Assembly (NCBI GenBank): GCA_021296255.1
Contig: JAGWAU010000010.1
Location: 2,880 to 66,879, forward strand
Length of the DNA: 64,000 bases
Source: Alphaproteobacteria bacterium
GTDB taxonomy: Bacteria > Pseudomonadota > Alphaproteobacteria > UBA2966
Direction of reading: 5' to 3'
Shown: piece after piece, positions 17,078 through 26,080 of the stretch
How the letters are laid out: each line of letters opens with the position of its first letter
How positions within the stretch are numbered: position 1 is the first letter of the stretch
Made by a program: the position numbers and the translations under genes
Notes under the pieces: model-generated
Seen by the model: only the letters and a program-made list of their open reading frames with translations
Databases searched by the model: none
Told to the model about the DNA's origin: nothing

Positions 17078-17485
17078 AGCCTACATCTCCGCCGACGGAA
17101 CCCGGCAGTTCGATTCCATCGCCGTCGCCGGCGTAGGCGAAGTCGTCTATGGCAGAGCACCAAGTTCGACGTCGGTGTGGGCTAGGAAGACCTCTCGTCG
17201 AGCAGCCTGGATGCCAGCCGCTGGTACGTCTCGGCGGGGGTTCGCAGGAAGACCGGCGTCGTGAGCCTGTCTCTCGAGGGACATCCGGGCCGCATCGAGG
17301 GCGAGGACGAGAGATCGGGCGCGCCTGGCGCCCGGTACGATCTGGCCCGCGGCATGTCCGTCAATCTCGGGATCAACTATGCCGAGGCCTTGATCGATCT
17401 CGGCGGCGGAAGCTTCGTCAACACCGAGGACACGAAGGCCGTCGTTTCGCTTCGGTACAGCTTCTGGGTGAACCCGGGATGTTGA
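17040..17485 (+). pseudogene. Degenerate outer-membrane porin
   Basis: Fragments in more than one frame resemble an alphaproteobacterial porin. Upstream pieces read SADGTRQFDSIAVAG and STKFDVGVG before an in-frame TAG at 17183. After the stop the same frame continues as ASRWYVSAGV, GMSVNLGINYAEALIDLGGG and ends in VVSLRYSFWVNPGC (17485). Alternating strands and a near-terminal aromatic Phe are what a beta-barrel C terminus shows. No intact start or signal peptide was found. It is best read as a dead remnant next to the repeat-bounded island edge. Confidence 0.5.
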
Positions 17486-17590
17486 TCCGGACTATTCGAG
17501 AAGTATGGTAAACCTCCTACTGCATAAGCGAGGCTTGGATCTTGGCACTTGGTGTTTGGATATCGGTGAAACTGGAAGGCAGGATTTCCA

Positions 17591-19192
17591 GTGCCCAATA
17601 GCAATACGGATCGCCCCAACTTCGTCCTCTTCATCACGGACCAACACCGGGCCGATTACCTGGGGTGCTACGGTCATACGGTCCTGAACACGCCGCATAT
17701 CGACCGAATTGCGCGTAACGGCATCCGCTTTGACCGCTTCTATGTGTCGAGTCCTCAGTGCATGCCGAACCGCGCCACGATGATGACGGGACGCATGCCG
17801 TCCGTTCACGGCGTGCGGACCTCGGGCATTCCGCTGCCGCTGCGGGCCAACACGTTCGTCGACTTGATGTGGGCCGACGGCTACCAGACCGCACTCGTGG
17901 GCAAGTGCCACCTCCAGAATATTCACGACTGGCCGCCGGAAATCCTGCCTTCCGGTTTCATCGAACGGCGGGATGGCCCTCTTGCCGAGTTCGGCGAAGC
18001 ACTTAAGCCGGTCCCGGGGGAGGACTACGAGCGGGAGCGCGGCTCGCTCTGGCGTTACCACAGCGTCTATCGCCCGCTGAAGAACCATTACGGGTTCGAG
18101 CATGTCGATCTGATCACACAGCACGGTGATTTGGGAGAAGCAGGCTACTACACCTGGCTGCGAAGCAAGGGTTGCTCGCCGGAGAGGCTTCGCGGTCCCG
18201 AAAACGCCCTGCCGCATGACTATGTCTGTCCCGAGGCTTGGCGCACGGCCGTCCCTGAAGAGCTGTATCCGACATCCTTCGTCGAACGGAAGAGTGTCGA
18301 GTATCTCGAGAACTACGTGCGGCAATGGGACCCAAAACCCTTTTTCCTTCAGGTCTCGTTCCCTGATCCGCATCATCCCTTCACGCCGCCCGGGCGTTAC
18401 TGGGGCATGCACGACCCGCGAGACATGCCGCTGCCCCCGTCCTTCGACATGGAAGACGACGCGCCGCCGCATCTGCAGTGGTCGCGCAACTACACACGCA
18501 CGCAGGGCAATTCCTACCACGCCTATCCCGCGACCCGCCGCGAAGCGCAGGAAGCCATCGCGCTCACCTGTGACATGATCGCGATGATCGACGATGCCGT
18601 TGGTTCCGTGCTGGACGTCCTGGAGCGCCTGGGTTTGAGCGACAATACGATCCTGATGTTCACCAGCGATCATGCGGACCTGCTTGGGGATCACGGCATG
18701 ATGTTGAAGGGTCCGTTCCACTTCCAAGGACTGATCCGTGTCCCGTTCATCTGGTCGGATCCCCGGGTCAGGCACGCGCCCGAAAGCTGTGATCGGGTCT
18801 GCGGTACGATCGATATGGGTCCCACGATCCTCGACCGTGCCGGCATCGACCCGTTCAACGGCATGCAAGGCCGCAGCATGCTGCCCCTGGTGTCGAACCC
18901 GAACGGGGAATGGCGTCACGGCATCCTCATAGAGGAAGAGCAGCACCACGGCGTGCTGGGCTTCGACGAACCCTTACGCCTCAATTCGTTCGTCACCGAA
19001 CGTCACCGAATGACGATCTATCATGGCGTGGAGTGGGGAGAGCTGTACGATCTGGAAGAAGACCCGCACGAGTGCACGAATCTCTGGGACAGTCACAATG
19101 CTCGCGAGCTACGGCGCGAGATGATGGAGGCAGTTGCGTACGAACGCATGGCGCTGGTCGACCGGAGCCCGTTTCCGACGCGCCTAGCCTAG
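17591..19192 (+). CDS. Sulfatase family hydrolase
   Basis: A 533-residue sulfatase/phosphonate-monoester-hydrolase-type enzyme. Metal-binding ITDQHRADYLG lies at residues 15-25. The formylglycine signature is C57-M-P-N-R61, with Asn where Ser is most common but with the essential Cys and Arg kept. The TSDHADLLGDHG metal motif lies around residue 356. There is no signal peptide, so it should act in the cytoplasm. The start is GTG at 17591; an inverted repeat CTGGAA/TTCCAG (17572-17591) overlaps it and could fold at the ribosome site. No formylglycine-generating enzyme is in the window. Confidence 0.88.
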   Translation: MPNSNTDRPNFVLFITDQHRADYLGCYGHTVLNTPHIDRIARNGIRFDRFYVSSPQCMPNRATMMTGRMPSVHGVRTSGIPLPLRANTFVDLMWADGYQTALVGKCHLQNIHDWPPEILPSGFIERRDGPLAEFGEALKPVPGEDYERERGSLWRYHSVYRPLKNHYGFEHVDLITQHGDLGEAGYYTWLRSKGCSPERLRGPENALPHDYVCPEAWRTAVPEELYPTSFVERKSVEYLENYVRQWDPKPFFLQVSFPDPHHPFTPPGRYWGMHDPRDMPLPPSFDMEDDAPPHLQWSRNYTRTQGNSYHAYPATRREAQEAIALTCDMIAMIDDAVGSVLDVLERLGLSDNTILMFTSDHADLLGDHGMMLKGPFHFQGLIRVPFIWSDPRVRHAPESCDRVCGTIDMGPTILDRAGIDPFNGMQGRSMLPLVSNPNGEWRHGILIEEEQHHGVLGFDEPLRLNSFVTERHRMTIYHGVEWGELYDLEEDPHECTNLWDSHNARELRREMMEAVAYERMALVDRSPFPTRLA

Positions 19193-19393
19193 AGACCGAG
19201 CGTGATTTGCAATTGGCAAGAGTTAAGCGACCTCCTTCGAAGCCTGTAGTCTGAGCGTGGGAATTGTCGCGGCCGAAGGGGATGTGTTCCCACGTGTGTT
19301 GGGTTGGCGGTTTGCAATTCTGGTTTGTCAGCGTGGCTGAGCACACTTAGCCGTGCTTGAAGCGCTTGCGCACTGCTGACAATGGAGATCGAC

Positions 19394-20677
19394 ATGGCCG
19401 ACATTCTCTTTTCCAACGTCCGTATCCTCGATGGATCCGGTGAGCAGCCCTACGAAGGCGCAGTCCTGATCCAGGGAAACCGTATCAAGAGAGTCGAGCG
19501 CGATAGCGAAACCACTGGCGACGGTAGCATGGCGGTGATCGACGGTGCCGGCGCGACGCTTATGCCTGGGATGGTGGAGGCCCACACGCATCTATCGTGG
19601 AACGATCAGCCCACCCTCGAGGCTATCGCTCTGCTGCCGCCCGAAGAGCATACGTTGTTCACCGCGCAGATGGCGAAGCGCTATATCGATATGGGGTTCA
19701 CGTCCTGCGTCGGTGCCGCCGCGGCCAAGCCCCGCCTCGACGTCGTCATTCGCAACGCGATCAACTCAGGACAAATTCCCGGGCCCCGCTATCTTGCCAA
19801 CGGACAGGAGATCGCCACCCGTGGCGGCCTCGGCGACACGTCACCGCCGCATCTCGAGTTCCCGGAGCTTTCTTTCGGCTACGTTGTGTCAGGCCCTGAG
19901 GAGATCCGTGCCGCCGTGCGAAGGTTCATCAAGTACGGCGTGGATCTCATCAAACTGAACCTGTCGGGCGAGGAGATCGCCGGTGTCGCCGCCGAAGAAA
20001 CGCCGATGACCGACGAGGAGGTGGCGGTCGCGGTCGAGGAGGCCAAGCGGCGCGGTAAGCGGGTCTGTGCCCACGCCCGGTCGTCCGAATCCGTTCGGAT
20101 GTGCATCCGGCACGGTATCGAGATCATCTACCACGCATCCTACGCTGACGAGCAAACGCTCGATATGCTCGCGGCGGCCAAGGACAAGCACTTCGTTGCG
20201 CCGGGCCTCGCCTGGCTCGTACGCACCTCGGAGGACGCGGCAGGCTTTGGCATCAGCCCGGATTCTCCGCTCGGCCTCCAGTATGCCCGTGAGCGTGATA
20301 TTGCCATCGAGACCATGGCAAAGATGCACCGTCGCGGCATTCGAGTACTACCCGGCGGCGATTACGGCTTCGCCTGGATTCCCCACGGCCAGAACGCGAG
20401 AGACCTGGAATACTTCGTCAACCTGGTTGGCATGTCGCCGATGGAAGCCGTCCTGTCGGCGACCAAGTTGGGCGGCGCGATCATGGGGCGGCCGGAGGAA
20501 CTGGGCCAGATCAGGGAAGGGTACCTCGCCGACATCATCCTGGTGGACGGCGATCCCCTCGCCGATATCCGCATTCTGCAGGATCGTGAACGAATCCTTG
20601 CGGTGATGAAGGACGGCACGTTCCACCGTGCTCCCGATGTGGCGGCCGACGAACGCTCTCTGCGGTGGGCGGTCTAA
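19394..20677 (+). CDS. Amidohydrolase family protein
   Basis: A 427-residue metal-dependent amidohydrolase (imidazolonepropionase/prolidase-like subgroup). H64-x-H66 opens the metal site, [10 protein letters not shown] probably holds the bridging lysine, further ligands lie in CAHARSSE and IYHASYAD, and the catalytic Asp is in GGDYGF. The ATG at 19394 is chosen over 19382 because GGAG is correctly spaced before it. It lies 200 bp downstream of the sulfatase. The substrate is probably a cyclic amide, peptide or lactam, not identified. Confidence 0.88.
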   Translation: MADILFSNVRILDGSGEQPYEGAVLIQGNRIKRVERDSETTGDGSMAVIDGAGATLMPGMVEAHTHLSWNDQPTLEAIALLPPEEHTLFTAQMAKRYIDMGFTSCVGAAAAKPRLDVVIRNAINSGQIPGPRYLANGQEIATRGGLGDTSPPHLEFPELSFGYVVSGPEEIRAAVRRFIKYGVDLIKLNLSGEEIAGVAAEETPMTDEEVAVAVEEAKRRGKRVCAHARSSESVRMCIRHGIEIIYHASYADEQTLDMLAAAKDKHFVAPGLAWLVRTSEDAAGFGISPDSPLGLQYARERDIAIETMAKMHRRGIRVLPGGDYGFAWIPHGQNARDLEYFVNLVGMSPMEAVLSATKLGGAIMGRPEELGQIREGYLADIILVDGDPLADIRILQDRERILAVMKDGTFHRAPDVAADERSLRWAV

Positions 20678-20711
20678 CGGTTTCATTCCCGGCAACAGCT
20701 TGGCCACGGAG

Positions 20712-22253
20712 ATGACCGACAGTCAGGGAAATGCGGACCGGGTCGGTAGAAGACTGCCTTCCGACACTGCGAGCGGCACCGTGTTTCGGGTTCGCCGTCC
20801 CAGCTTGCAAGACGAGGCCGAGTCACAGTCAGTGCCGGTTGCAACGCCGCCAGAGGACCCCGAACTCTCCAGTGGCGACTTTCCCCGGAATGAGGATGTG
20901 CCTTCCGAACAATTCGATGTCAGGGGGCCTCGCTCAGCGCCTCGGGAAGCGGCGACGAGGCCGCCGGCACTCTCGCCGCTCGCGGAGCGTCCGGAATTGC
21001 GGATTCAAGAAGCGGCGCGCGCATCCATCGCGCGCAATTTGGACCGGGCGGCTTATGTGGTCGGGACTTTCGACACCAAGGGCAGGGAACTGAACTTCGT
21101 CAGAAGCCGCTTAAGTGCGGCTGGTTTGCGCACGGTTACGGTGGACCTCGGCACGAGTGAACGTCCGTCGGGCGCCGACATCGGTCCGCGTGAAGTCGCA
21201 CGATGTCATCCGCAAGGCCCGGATGCCGTCTTCACGGGGGACCGGGGGACCGCCGTTGCAGCCATGGCTGAAGCGTTCTCCCGGTTTCTTGTCGAACGAC
21301 GCGATCTGGGCGGGGTCATTTCGGCAGGCGGTTCCGGCGCCACCGCACTCGCCACACCGGCGATGCAGCGGCTCGATGTGGGCATTCCAAAGGTTATGGT
21401 ATCAACCGTCGCATCCGGCGACGTTAAGCCTTATGTCGGACCGACCGACATCTGCATGATGTATGCGGTGACCGACGTCCAGGGTCTCAACCGGATATCG
21501 AGGCGGGTCCTGACGAACGCGGCGAATGCGCTCGCCGGCATGATCGCCCAGACTCCTGACCAGAGGGCCGATGATCAGGAAAAACCGGCAATCGGCCTGA
21601 CGATGTTCGGCGTCACGACGCCGTGCGTCCAGGCCGTCACCTACGCGCTCCAGGATCGTTACGATTGTCTGGTCTTTCACGCGACCGGCACCGGCGGGCA
21701 GTCGATGGAGAAACTCGTGGACTCGGGTCTCCTGACAGGCGTGATCGACGCCACAACGACGGAAATCGCCGATTTCCACCTGGGTGGTGTCATGAGCGCC
21801 GGCGAAGACCGGCTCGGAGCCATCATCCGTGCCAAAATCCCCTATGTCGGATCTTGTGGCGCCCTCGACATGGTGAACTGGGGCGCCATGGACACGGTTC
21901 CGGAGAAATTCCGGGAACGGAAGTTGTATGCGCATAACCCCCAGGTCACCCTGATGCGGACGACGGCCAGGGAGAACGACGCCATGGGCCGCTGGATCGC
22001 GCGGAAGCTGAATCAGTGCGAGGGACCCGTTCGCTTCCTCATCCCCGAGGGCGGCGTTTCCCTGCTCGACGCACCAGATGCCGACTTCTGGGATCCCGAC
22101 GCCGACAGGGCATTGTTTGCGGCCATTGAAGAGGAATTCATGTCCTCGGCGAACCGCCGCCTCGTGCATGTATCGCACAACATCAATGAGCCCGAGTTCG
22201 CCCGCGTGCTGGTGGACAACTTCCTCGAGATCGTGGGCGGCAGTGACCGGTAG
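20712..22253 (+). CDS. Tm-1-like ATP-binding (UPF0261) protein with N-terminal extension
   Basis: The UPF0261 domain begins at about residue 113 ([17 protein letters not shown]) and runs to the end. It contains the TGDRG and [15 protein letters not shown] stretches and the [11 protein letters not shown] region typical of the family. The first 112 residues are Pro/Glu/Arg-rich and unlike the family, whose members usually start right at the GTFDTKG strand. No good start is visible closer to the domain, so ATG 20712 is tentative. It is followed by a PEP-hydrolase-type TIM-barrel gene. In the plant Tm-1 protein these two parts are fused. Confidence 0.8.
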   Translation: MTDSQGNADRVGRRLPSDTASGTVFRVRRPSLQDEAESQSVPVATPPEDPELSSGDFPRNEDVPSEQFDVRGPRSAPREAATRPPALSPLAERPELRIQEAARASIARNLDRAAYVVGTFDTKGRELNFVRSRLSAAGLRTVTVDLGTSERPSGADIGPREVARCHPQGPDAVFTGDRGTAVAAMAEAFSRFLVERRDLGGVISAGGSGATALATPAMQRLDVGIPKVMVSTVASGDVKPYVGPTDICMMYAVTDVQGLNRISRRVLTNAANALAGMIAQTPDQRADDQEKPAIGLTMFGVTTPCVQAVTYALQDRYDCLVFHATGTGGQSMEKLVDSGLLTGVIDATTTEIADFHLGGVMSAGEDRLGAIIRAKIPYVGSCGALDMVNWGAMDTVPEKFRERKLYAHNPQVTLMRTTARENDAMGRWIARKLNQCEGPVRFLIPEGGVSLLDAPDADFWDPDADRALFAAIEEEFMSSANRRLVHVSHNINEPEFARVLVDNFLEIVGGSDR

Positions 22254-22264
22254 GGTGGCGGGTG

Positions 22265-23098
22265 ATGCCTAGATTCGAAAGGCGCGAGCTCGTGGAGCGT
22301 TTCCGACACATGATCGCGCGAGGCGAACCGATCATCGGTGGCGGTGCCGGAACCGGCCTGTCCGCCAAAAGCGAGGAGGCCGGCGGGATCGACCTGATCG
22401 TCATCTACAACTCCGGTCGTTACCGCATGGCGGGCCGGGGTTCGCTGGCCGGACTGCTTGCCTTTGGGAATGCCAATGACATCGTGGTGGAAATGGCGGC
22501 CGAGGTTCTGCCCGTTGTCCGAAAGACGCCGGTTCTGGCGGGCGTGAACGGCACGGATCCGTTCATGTTGCTGGAACCGTTCCTGCGGCGGCTGATCGAT
22601 CTCGGCTTTTCGGGCGTGCAGAACTTTCCGACGGTGGGTCTCATCGACGGCATTTTCCGCGTCAACCTGGAGGAGACCGGCATGGGCTTCGGTCTTGAGA
22701 TCGACATGATTCGCGCCGCCCATGAACTCGACATGCTGACGACGCCTTATGTCTTCGGCGAGGAGGGCGCACGAGCAATGACGGAGGCCGGCGCCGATAT
22801 CATCGTCTGCCATCTCGGCCTGACCACAGGCGGCACGATCGGAGCGGAAACGGCTCTCACGCTCGACGACTGCGCCAAACGTATCGATGCCTGGTCGGCA
22901 GCGGCCCGCCGCGTGCGCGAGGACGTCATCGTGTTGTGCCACGGCGGGCCCATTTCGATGCCGGAGGACGCCGATTATATTTTGTCGACCTGTTCCGCCT
23001 GCGATGGGTTCTACGGCGCGTCGAGCATGGAGCGATTGCCGACAGAGCAGGCGCTCGTCGAGCAGACGCGCAGGTTCAAGGAAGTCGGACGGGGCTGA
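22265..23098 (+). CDS. PEP-hydrolase family TIM-barrel protein (Tm-1 C-terminal domain type)
   Basis: A 277-residue TIM-barrel protein. [20 protein letters not shown] near the N terminus, the GVNGTDPF strand, [13 protein letters not shown] and [15 protein letters not shown] are the conserved loops of the family. The ATG at 22265 follows a GTG one codon earlier; either could be used. It begins 11 bp after the UPF0261 gene. The family is found paired with or fused to UPF0261; the reaction is not established from sequence. Confidence 0.85.
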   Translation: MPRFERRELVERFRHMIARGEPIIGGGAGTGLSAKSEEAGGIDLIVIYNSGRYRMAGRGSLAGLLAFGNANDIVVEMAAEVLPVVRKTPVLAGVNGTDPFMLLEPFLRRLIDLGFSGVQNFPTVGLIDGIFRVNLEETGMGFGLEIDMIRAAHELDMLTTPYVFGEEGARAMTEAGADIIVCHLGLTTGGTIGAETALTLDDCAKRIDAWSAAARRVREDVIVLCHGGPISMPEDADYILSTCSACDGFYGASSMERLPTEQALVEQTRRFKEVGRG

Positions 23099-23153
23099 CG
23101 CAAGCCTCGGGGCGGATGCACATGCAGAACTTTGGTCAGGATGGAGGAGGAAA

Positions 23154-24980
23154 ATGACCGTCCAACATCTCAACGTTCTTTTCGCGGGGATCGTCATCAC
23201 TGCGGTCGTGATCACGGTAGCCGCGTATCTCATGCATGCGTTCTATCGGCGGGCGTCCGCGGTACGCGCGTTTGTCCGCACTGGTTTCGGCGGGCGCAAG
23301 GTGGTGTTGGACGGTGGCGCCCTCGTGATCCCCGTCTTCCATGAAGTTGTCTCCATCAACATGAACACGCTGCGCTTGGAAGTTCGACGGGTTCGTGACG
23401 CGGCACTGATCACCAAGGACCGCATGCGCGTGGACGTGGTGGCGGCGTTCTACGTGCGGGTGCAGCCGACGCGCGAGGCCATTATCCGGGTGGCACAGAC
23501 CCTCGGTCAGCGCACCAATCAGATAACCGAACTCACCGAACTCCTGGAAGGCAAGTTCGTCGACGCGCTACGCGCTGTCGCTGCCGAAATGACGATGGAG
23601 GAAATGCACGAGAAGCGCGGTGAATTCGCCGTGCAGGTGAAGGCCCTCGTATCGGTGGATCTGGAAACGGACGGTCTGGAGCTGGAGGCCGTGTCGCTCA
23701 CCGATATGGACCAGACTGGTATGGAGTTTTTCGATCCCTCCAATGCTTTCGACGCGGAGGGCCTTACACGGCTGACCGAGGAAATCGAGCTTCGGAAAAA
23801 GGCGCGAAACGATATCGAACAGGACACGATGATCCAGATCCGCACGAAGAATCTGGAGACGGAGCGCCGGACCCTGGATATCGACCGGGAGACGGAATAC
23901 GCCCGGCTCGAGCAACAGCGGGAAGTGGAAATCCGCCGGGCCTCGCAACAGGCGGAAATCTCGCGCGAGAAAGCGGCGAGCGAGCGCAACTCTGAGGAAG
24001 CCCGGATCCAATCTCATCTTGAGATCGAAAAAGCACGCATCTCCGAGCAAAGGGAGCTCGACGAACAGCGTATCGTGAGTGAACGGGACATCCGGCGCCT
24101 GGAAATAGGCCGGCAACAGGCTCTGGACGAAGCTGAGATGGCTGCTCGAGAGGAGGTCGAGCGGGCCCGGGTTGTCATGGAGCGGGCAATCGACGAAGCG
24201 CAGATCCTTCGAGAACGGGATAGGGAGCGTCTAGAAATCGAGCGTCGGCGAGATGTGGAAATTGCAGAGCATGAACGGACGATTGCCGTCGCAGAGAAAT
24301 CAAAGGAGGTCTCTGAAGCGCAGGCCGCTGCCGACTCCTCCAGGGCTCGCGCGGTGACCTCGGAGGAAAAAGTCTTGTCCGCTCGGGAGGTCGAAGTAGC
24401 CGAACGACGACGTCAGATCGACGTGATTCAGGCTCGACAGGCAGCCGAACGTGAGGGAGTGCGCATGCGCATGACTGCGGAAGCCGAAAAGGAAACGGCT
24501 GCCGACCGCGCGGAGGCCATCCGCATGACGGCGGAAGGCGAGGCCGAAGCGGACAAGGTCCGGGCGCTCGCAGCGAAACTGCGATACGAGATCGATGCCG
24601 AGGGCAACCGCCTGATGAACGAGGCTCAGAACACGCTGACCGATCAAGGGAGCCGGACCGAACTGCGACGGCGTCTCATCGATAAGATCGAAGGGATTGT
24701 TCGTGAATCCGCGAGGCCCCTCGAACGTATCGAAGGGATCAAGATCCTGCAGGTTGATGGCTTGGGCGGCACGGCCGCGGGTACTGATGGTACCGACGCC
24801 CGCCAGGACTCATTTGCTGACAACGTCGTCAACAGTGCTTTGCGTTATCGGGCGCAGGCGCCGCTGGTCGACACCCTGCTGCGGGAGATCGGCATCACGG
24901 GCAACGACTTGCAGGGTGTCTCGGATATTCTTGACTCCGCCGGCTCCGGGGAAGGTTCTTCCAGTTCAGAGGAGGGGTGA
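23154..24980 (+). CDS. Flotillin family membrane scaffold protein
   Basis: A 608-residue flotillin. One N-terminal membrane segment (about residues 5-30) is followed by the SPFH/PHB domain (about 30-220, beginning RTGFGGRKVVLDGGALVIP). A very long charged coiled coil follows (about 225-500, rich in Glu/Arg/Ala with EIxRE-type repeats), then a C-terminal flotillin region. The ATG at 23154 has a strong GGAGGAGG site. Flotillins organise membrane microdomains. Its place at the end of the sulfatase/amidohydrolase/Tm-1 run suggests co-inheritance. Confidence 0.9.
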   Translation: MTVQHLNVLFAGIVITAVVITVAAYLMHAFYRRASAVRAFVRTGFGGRKVVLDGGALVIPVFHEVVSINMNTLRLEVRRVRDAALITKDRMRVDVVAAFYVRVQPTREAIIRVAQTLGQRTNQITELTELLEGKFVDALRAVAAEMTMEEMHEKRGEFAVQVKALVSVDLETDGLELEAVSLTDMDQTGMEFFDPSNAFDAEGLTRLTEEIELRKKARNDIEQDTMIQIRTKNLETERRTLDIDRETEYARLEQQREVEIRRASQQAEISREKAASERNSEEARIQSHLEIEKARISEQRELDEQRIVSERDIRRLEIGRQQALDEAEMAAREEVERARVVMERAIDEAQILRERDRERLEIERRRDVEIAEHERTIAVAEKSKEVSEAQAAADSSRARAVTSEEKVLSAREVEVAERRRQIDVIQARQAAEREGVRMRMTAEAEKETAADRAEAIRMTAEGEAEADKVRALAAKLRYEIDAEGNRLMNEAQNTLTDQGSRTELRRRLIDKIEGIVRESARPLERIEGIKILQVDGLGGTAAGTDGTDARQDSFADNVVNSALRYRAQAPLVDTLLREIGITGNDLQGVSDILDSAGSGEGSSSSEEG

Positions 24981-25086
24981 ACGCATCGGGGGCGCTGATA
25001 CCAATCATCGCGGATATGGCGCGGGACGACAGGCGCCGCGCCTTCGCTATTACGGACACCCATGGGTTCACAGGGAGGAACGGCAC

Positions 25087-25200
25087 ATGTGCATCAACTC
25101 ATTCAGACTTCTGCCGCTGGCCATGACGGCCGCGGCGTTCTTAATCGCGGCGCCGGGTCAGGCGCAGCCTTTACGCCATAGACTGTTGATCGGCGCGTGA
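25087..25200 (+). pseudogene. Secreted protein truncated by repeat copy B
   Basis: An ATG at 25087 with a strong GGGAGGAAC site begins a Sec signal peptide (MCINSFRLLPLAMTA, then AAFLIAAPGQAQ). The frame enters the 92-bp repeat at 25184 after about 32 residues and stops at a TGA inside it. Only the signal and a few mature residues are left, so the original secreted protein is lost. The good ribosome site shows it was once a real gene. Confidence 0.6.
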
Positions 25201-25275
25201 ATTGGATGCCGATCAGCACGCCAACTGTTTGATTTTACTTGACCCAGGGCGGTCATATTTGAACGCCGATCAACA
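25184..25275 (+). repeat. 92-bp terminal-inverted-repeat element (copy B)
   Basis: The unit begins TGTTGATCGGCG and ends CGCCGATCAACA. These perfect 12-bp terminal inverted repeats extend one more base on each side (C...G). It aligns without gaps to the reverse complement of copy A over 92 bases. TTGACCC is present in the interior. It carries no gene. With copy A it encloses about 8.7 kb. Confidence 0.8.
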
Positions 25276-25532
25276 GATTGCGCCGTGCATCGGCGAACCA
25301 TCCACGACAGCCGCTGGCTCGGACGCCACGACGATCGCCGTGCCGAATATTGCCGCGGCGGCACCTCTGTCGGGATCGCTCGGCTGCGTCTTCCTGGCAC
25401 AATCGACTCCTGCCGAGCGGTTACTTTCCCCATAGCCCGGCATCACCGCCGTGCCGCGCGGCCCAGCTCAATGATCTTATCGGTCTTGCTGCACACGACC
25501 GATAAGAGCCTGTTCATTATGTTAAGGTCTTT
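25276..25532. other. Non-coding stretch with a perfect hairpin
   Basis: No credible gene is seen between repeat B and the broken desaturase. At 25475-25507 an 11-bp perfect inverted repeat (TCTTATCGGTC and its complement) surrounds an 11-base loop. There is no run of T after it, so a standard terminator is unlikely. It could be a terminal or internal repeat of another lost mobile element. Confidence 0.45.
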
Positions 25533-26080
25533 TCAGAGCCTCCAGCGGGGGAGTTCCGCGCCCGCCGGGCGAGAAAACCCAGCCGGCAGCCTGGACGCCT
25601 GAAGGCGCATCAGACCGAATCCGGAGACTTCCGCCAGCCAGCCGCCCAGCGTCATCGGCGTGTTGAACGGCATCTGGCTGTCCTTGCCAACATGCCAGGT
25701 GAAAGTGTGGTGGTTGGTGTGGGTGTAACGCCGATGCAGCGGCTCTTCCATGTAGATCAGCGAGCCGGTCCAGAGCACCGTTTCATTCAGCCAATGACTG
25801 CGAAAGGCCGTACCGTGCGCCGTTTCGTGGCTGATGGCATAGGCTGGAACGCTCAGCAGCACACCTGCACGAACATCGCCGGCCACAGCCACCAGGTGCC
25901 GAGAGACAGCCACACGAAGGCGCCCGTTACGAGCAGTCCAGCGCCCCACCGGGCCAGATAGACGAGGCCCGGGCCGTCGCTTCGCCGCGTGAGCGACTTC
26001 AGGGTCTTACTGTCGAGCGTCACATCGCTCGAGGCGGCGTTGGTCGGTGCATGCTCCGGCATCGTGACCTTAGCTTGCAT
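25533..26080 (-). pseudogene. Fatty acid desaturase-like protein, frameshifted and truncated
   Basis: The ATG at 26080 starts a protein with a hydrophobic segment (GLLVTGAFVWLSLGTWWLWP) that reaches MFVQVCC and a stop near 25857. The adjacent frame continues directly as GVLLSVPAYAISHETAHGT, with the histidine boxes HETAH and HTNHH and then TWHVGKD. One extra base in the CAGG at about 25864 would restore FVQGVLLS. The end (after FGLMRLQA) is far shorter than the usual membrane desaturase/hydroxylase and lacks the last His box. So the gene is dead. Confidence 0.7.

Noticed and set aside
23519-23989. Ser-rich minus-strand frame opposite flotillin
   Set aside because: The Ser/Arg bias is the complement of the Glu/Arg-rich coiled coil; it is not a real gene.
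25475-25507. Hairpin considered as a rho-independent terminator
   Set aside because: No T run follows it and no complete gene ends just upstream.
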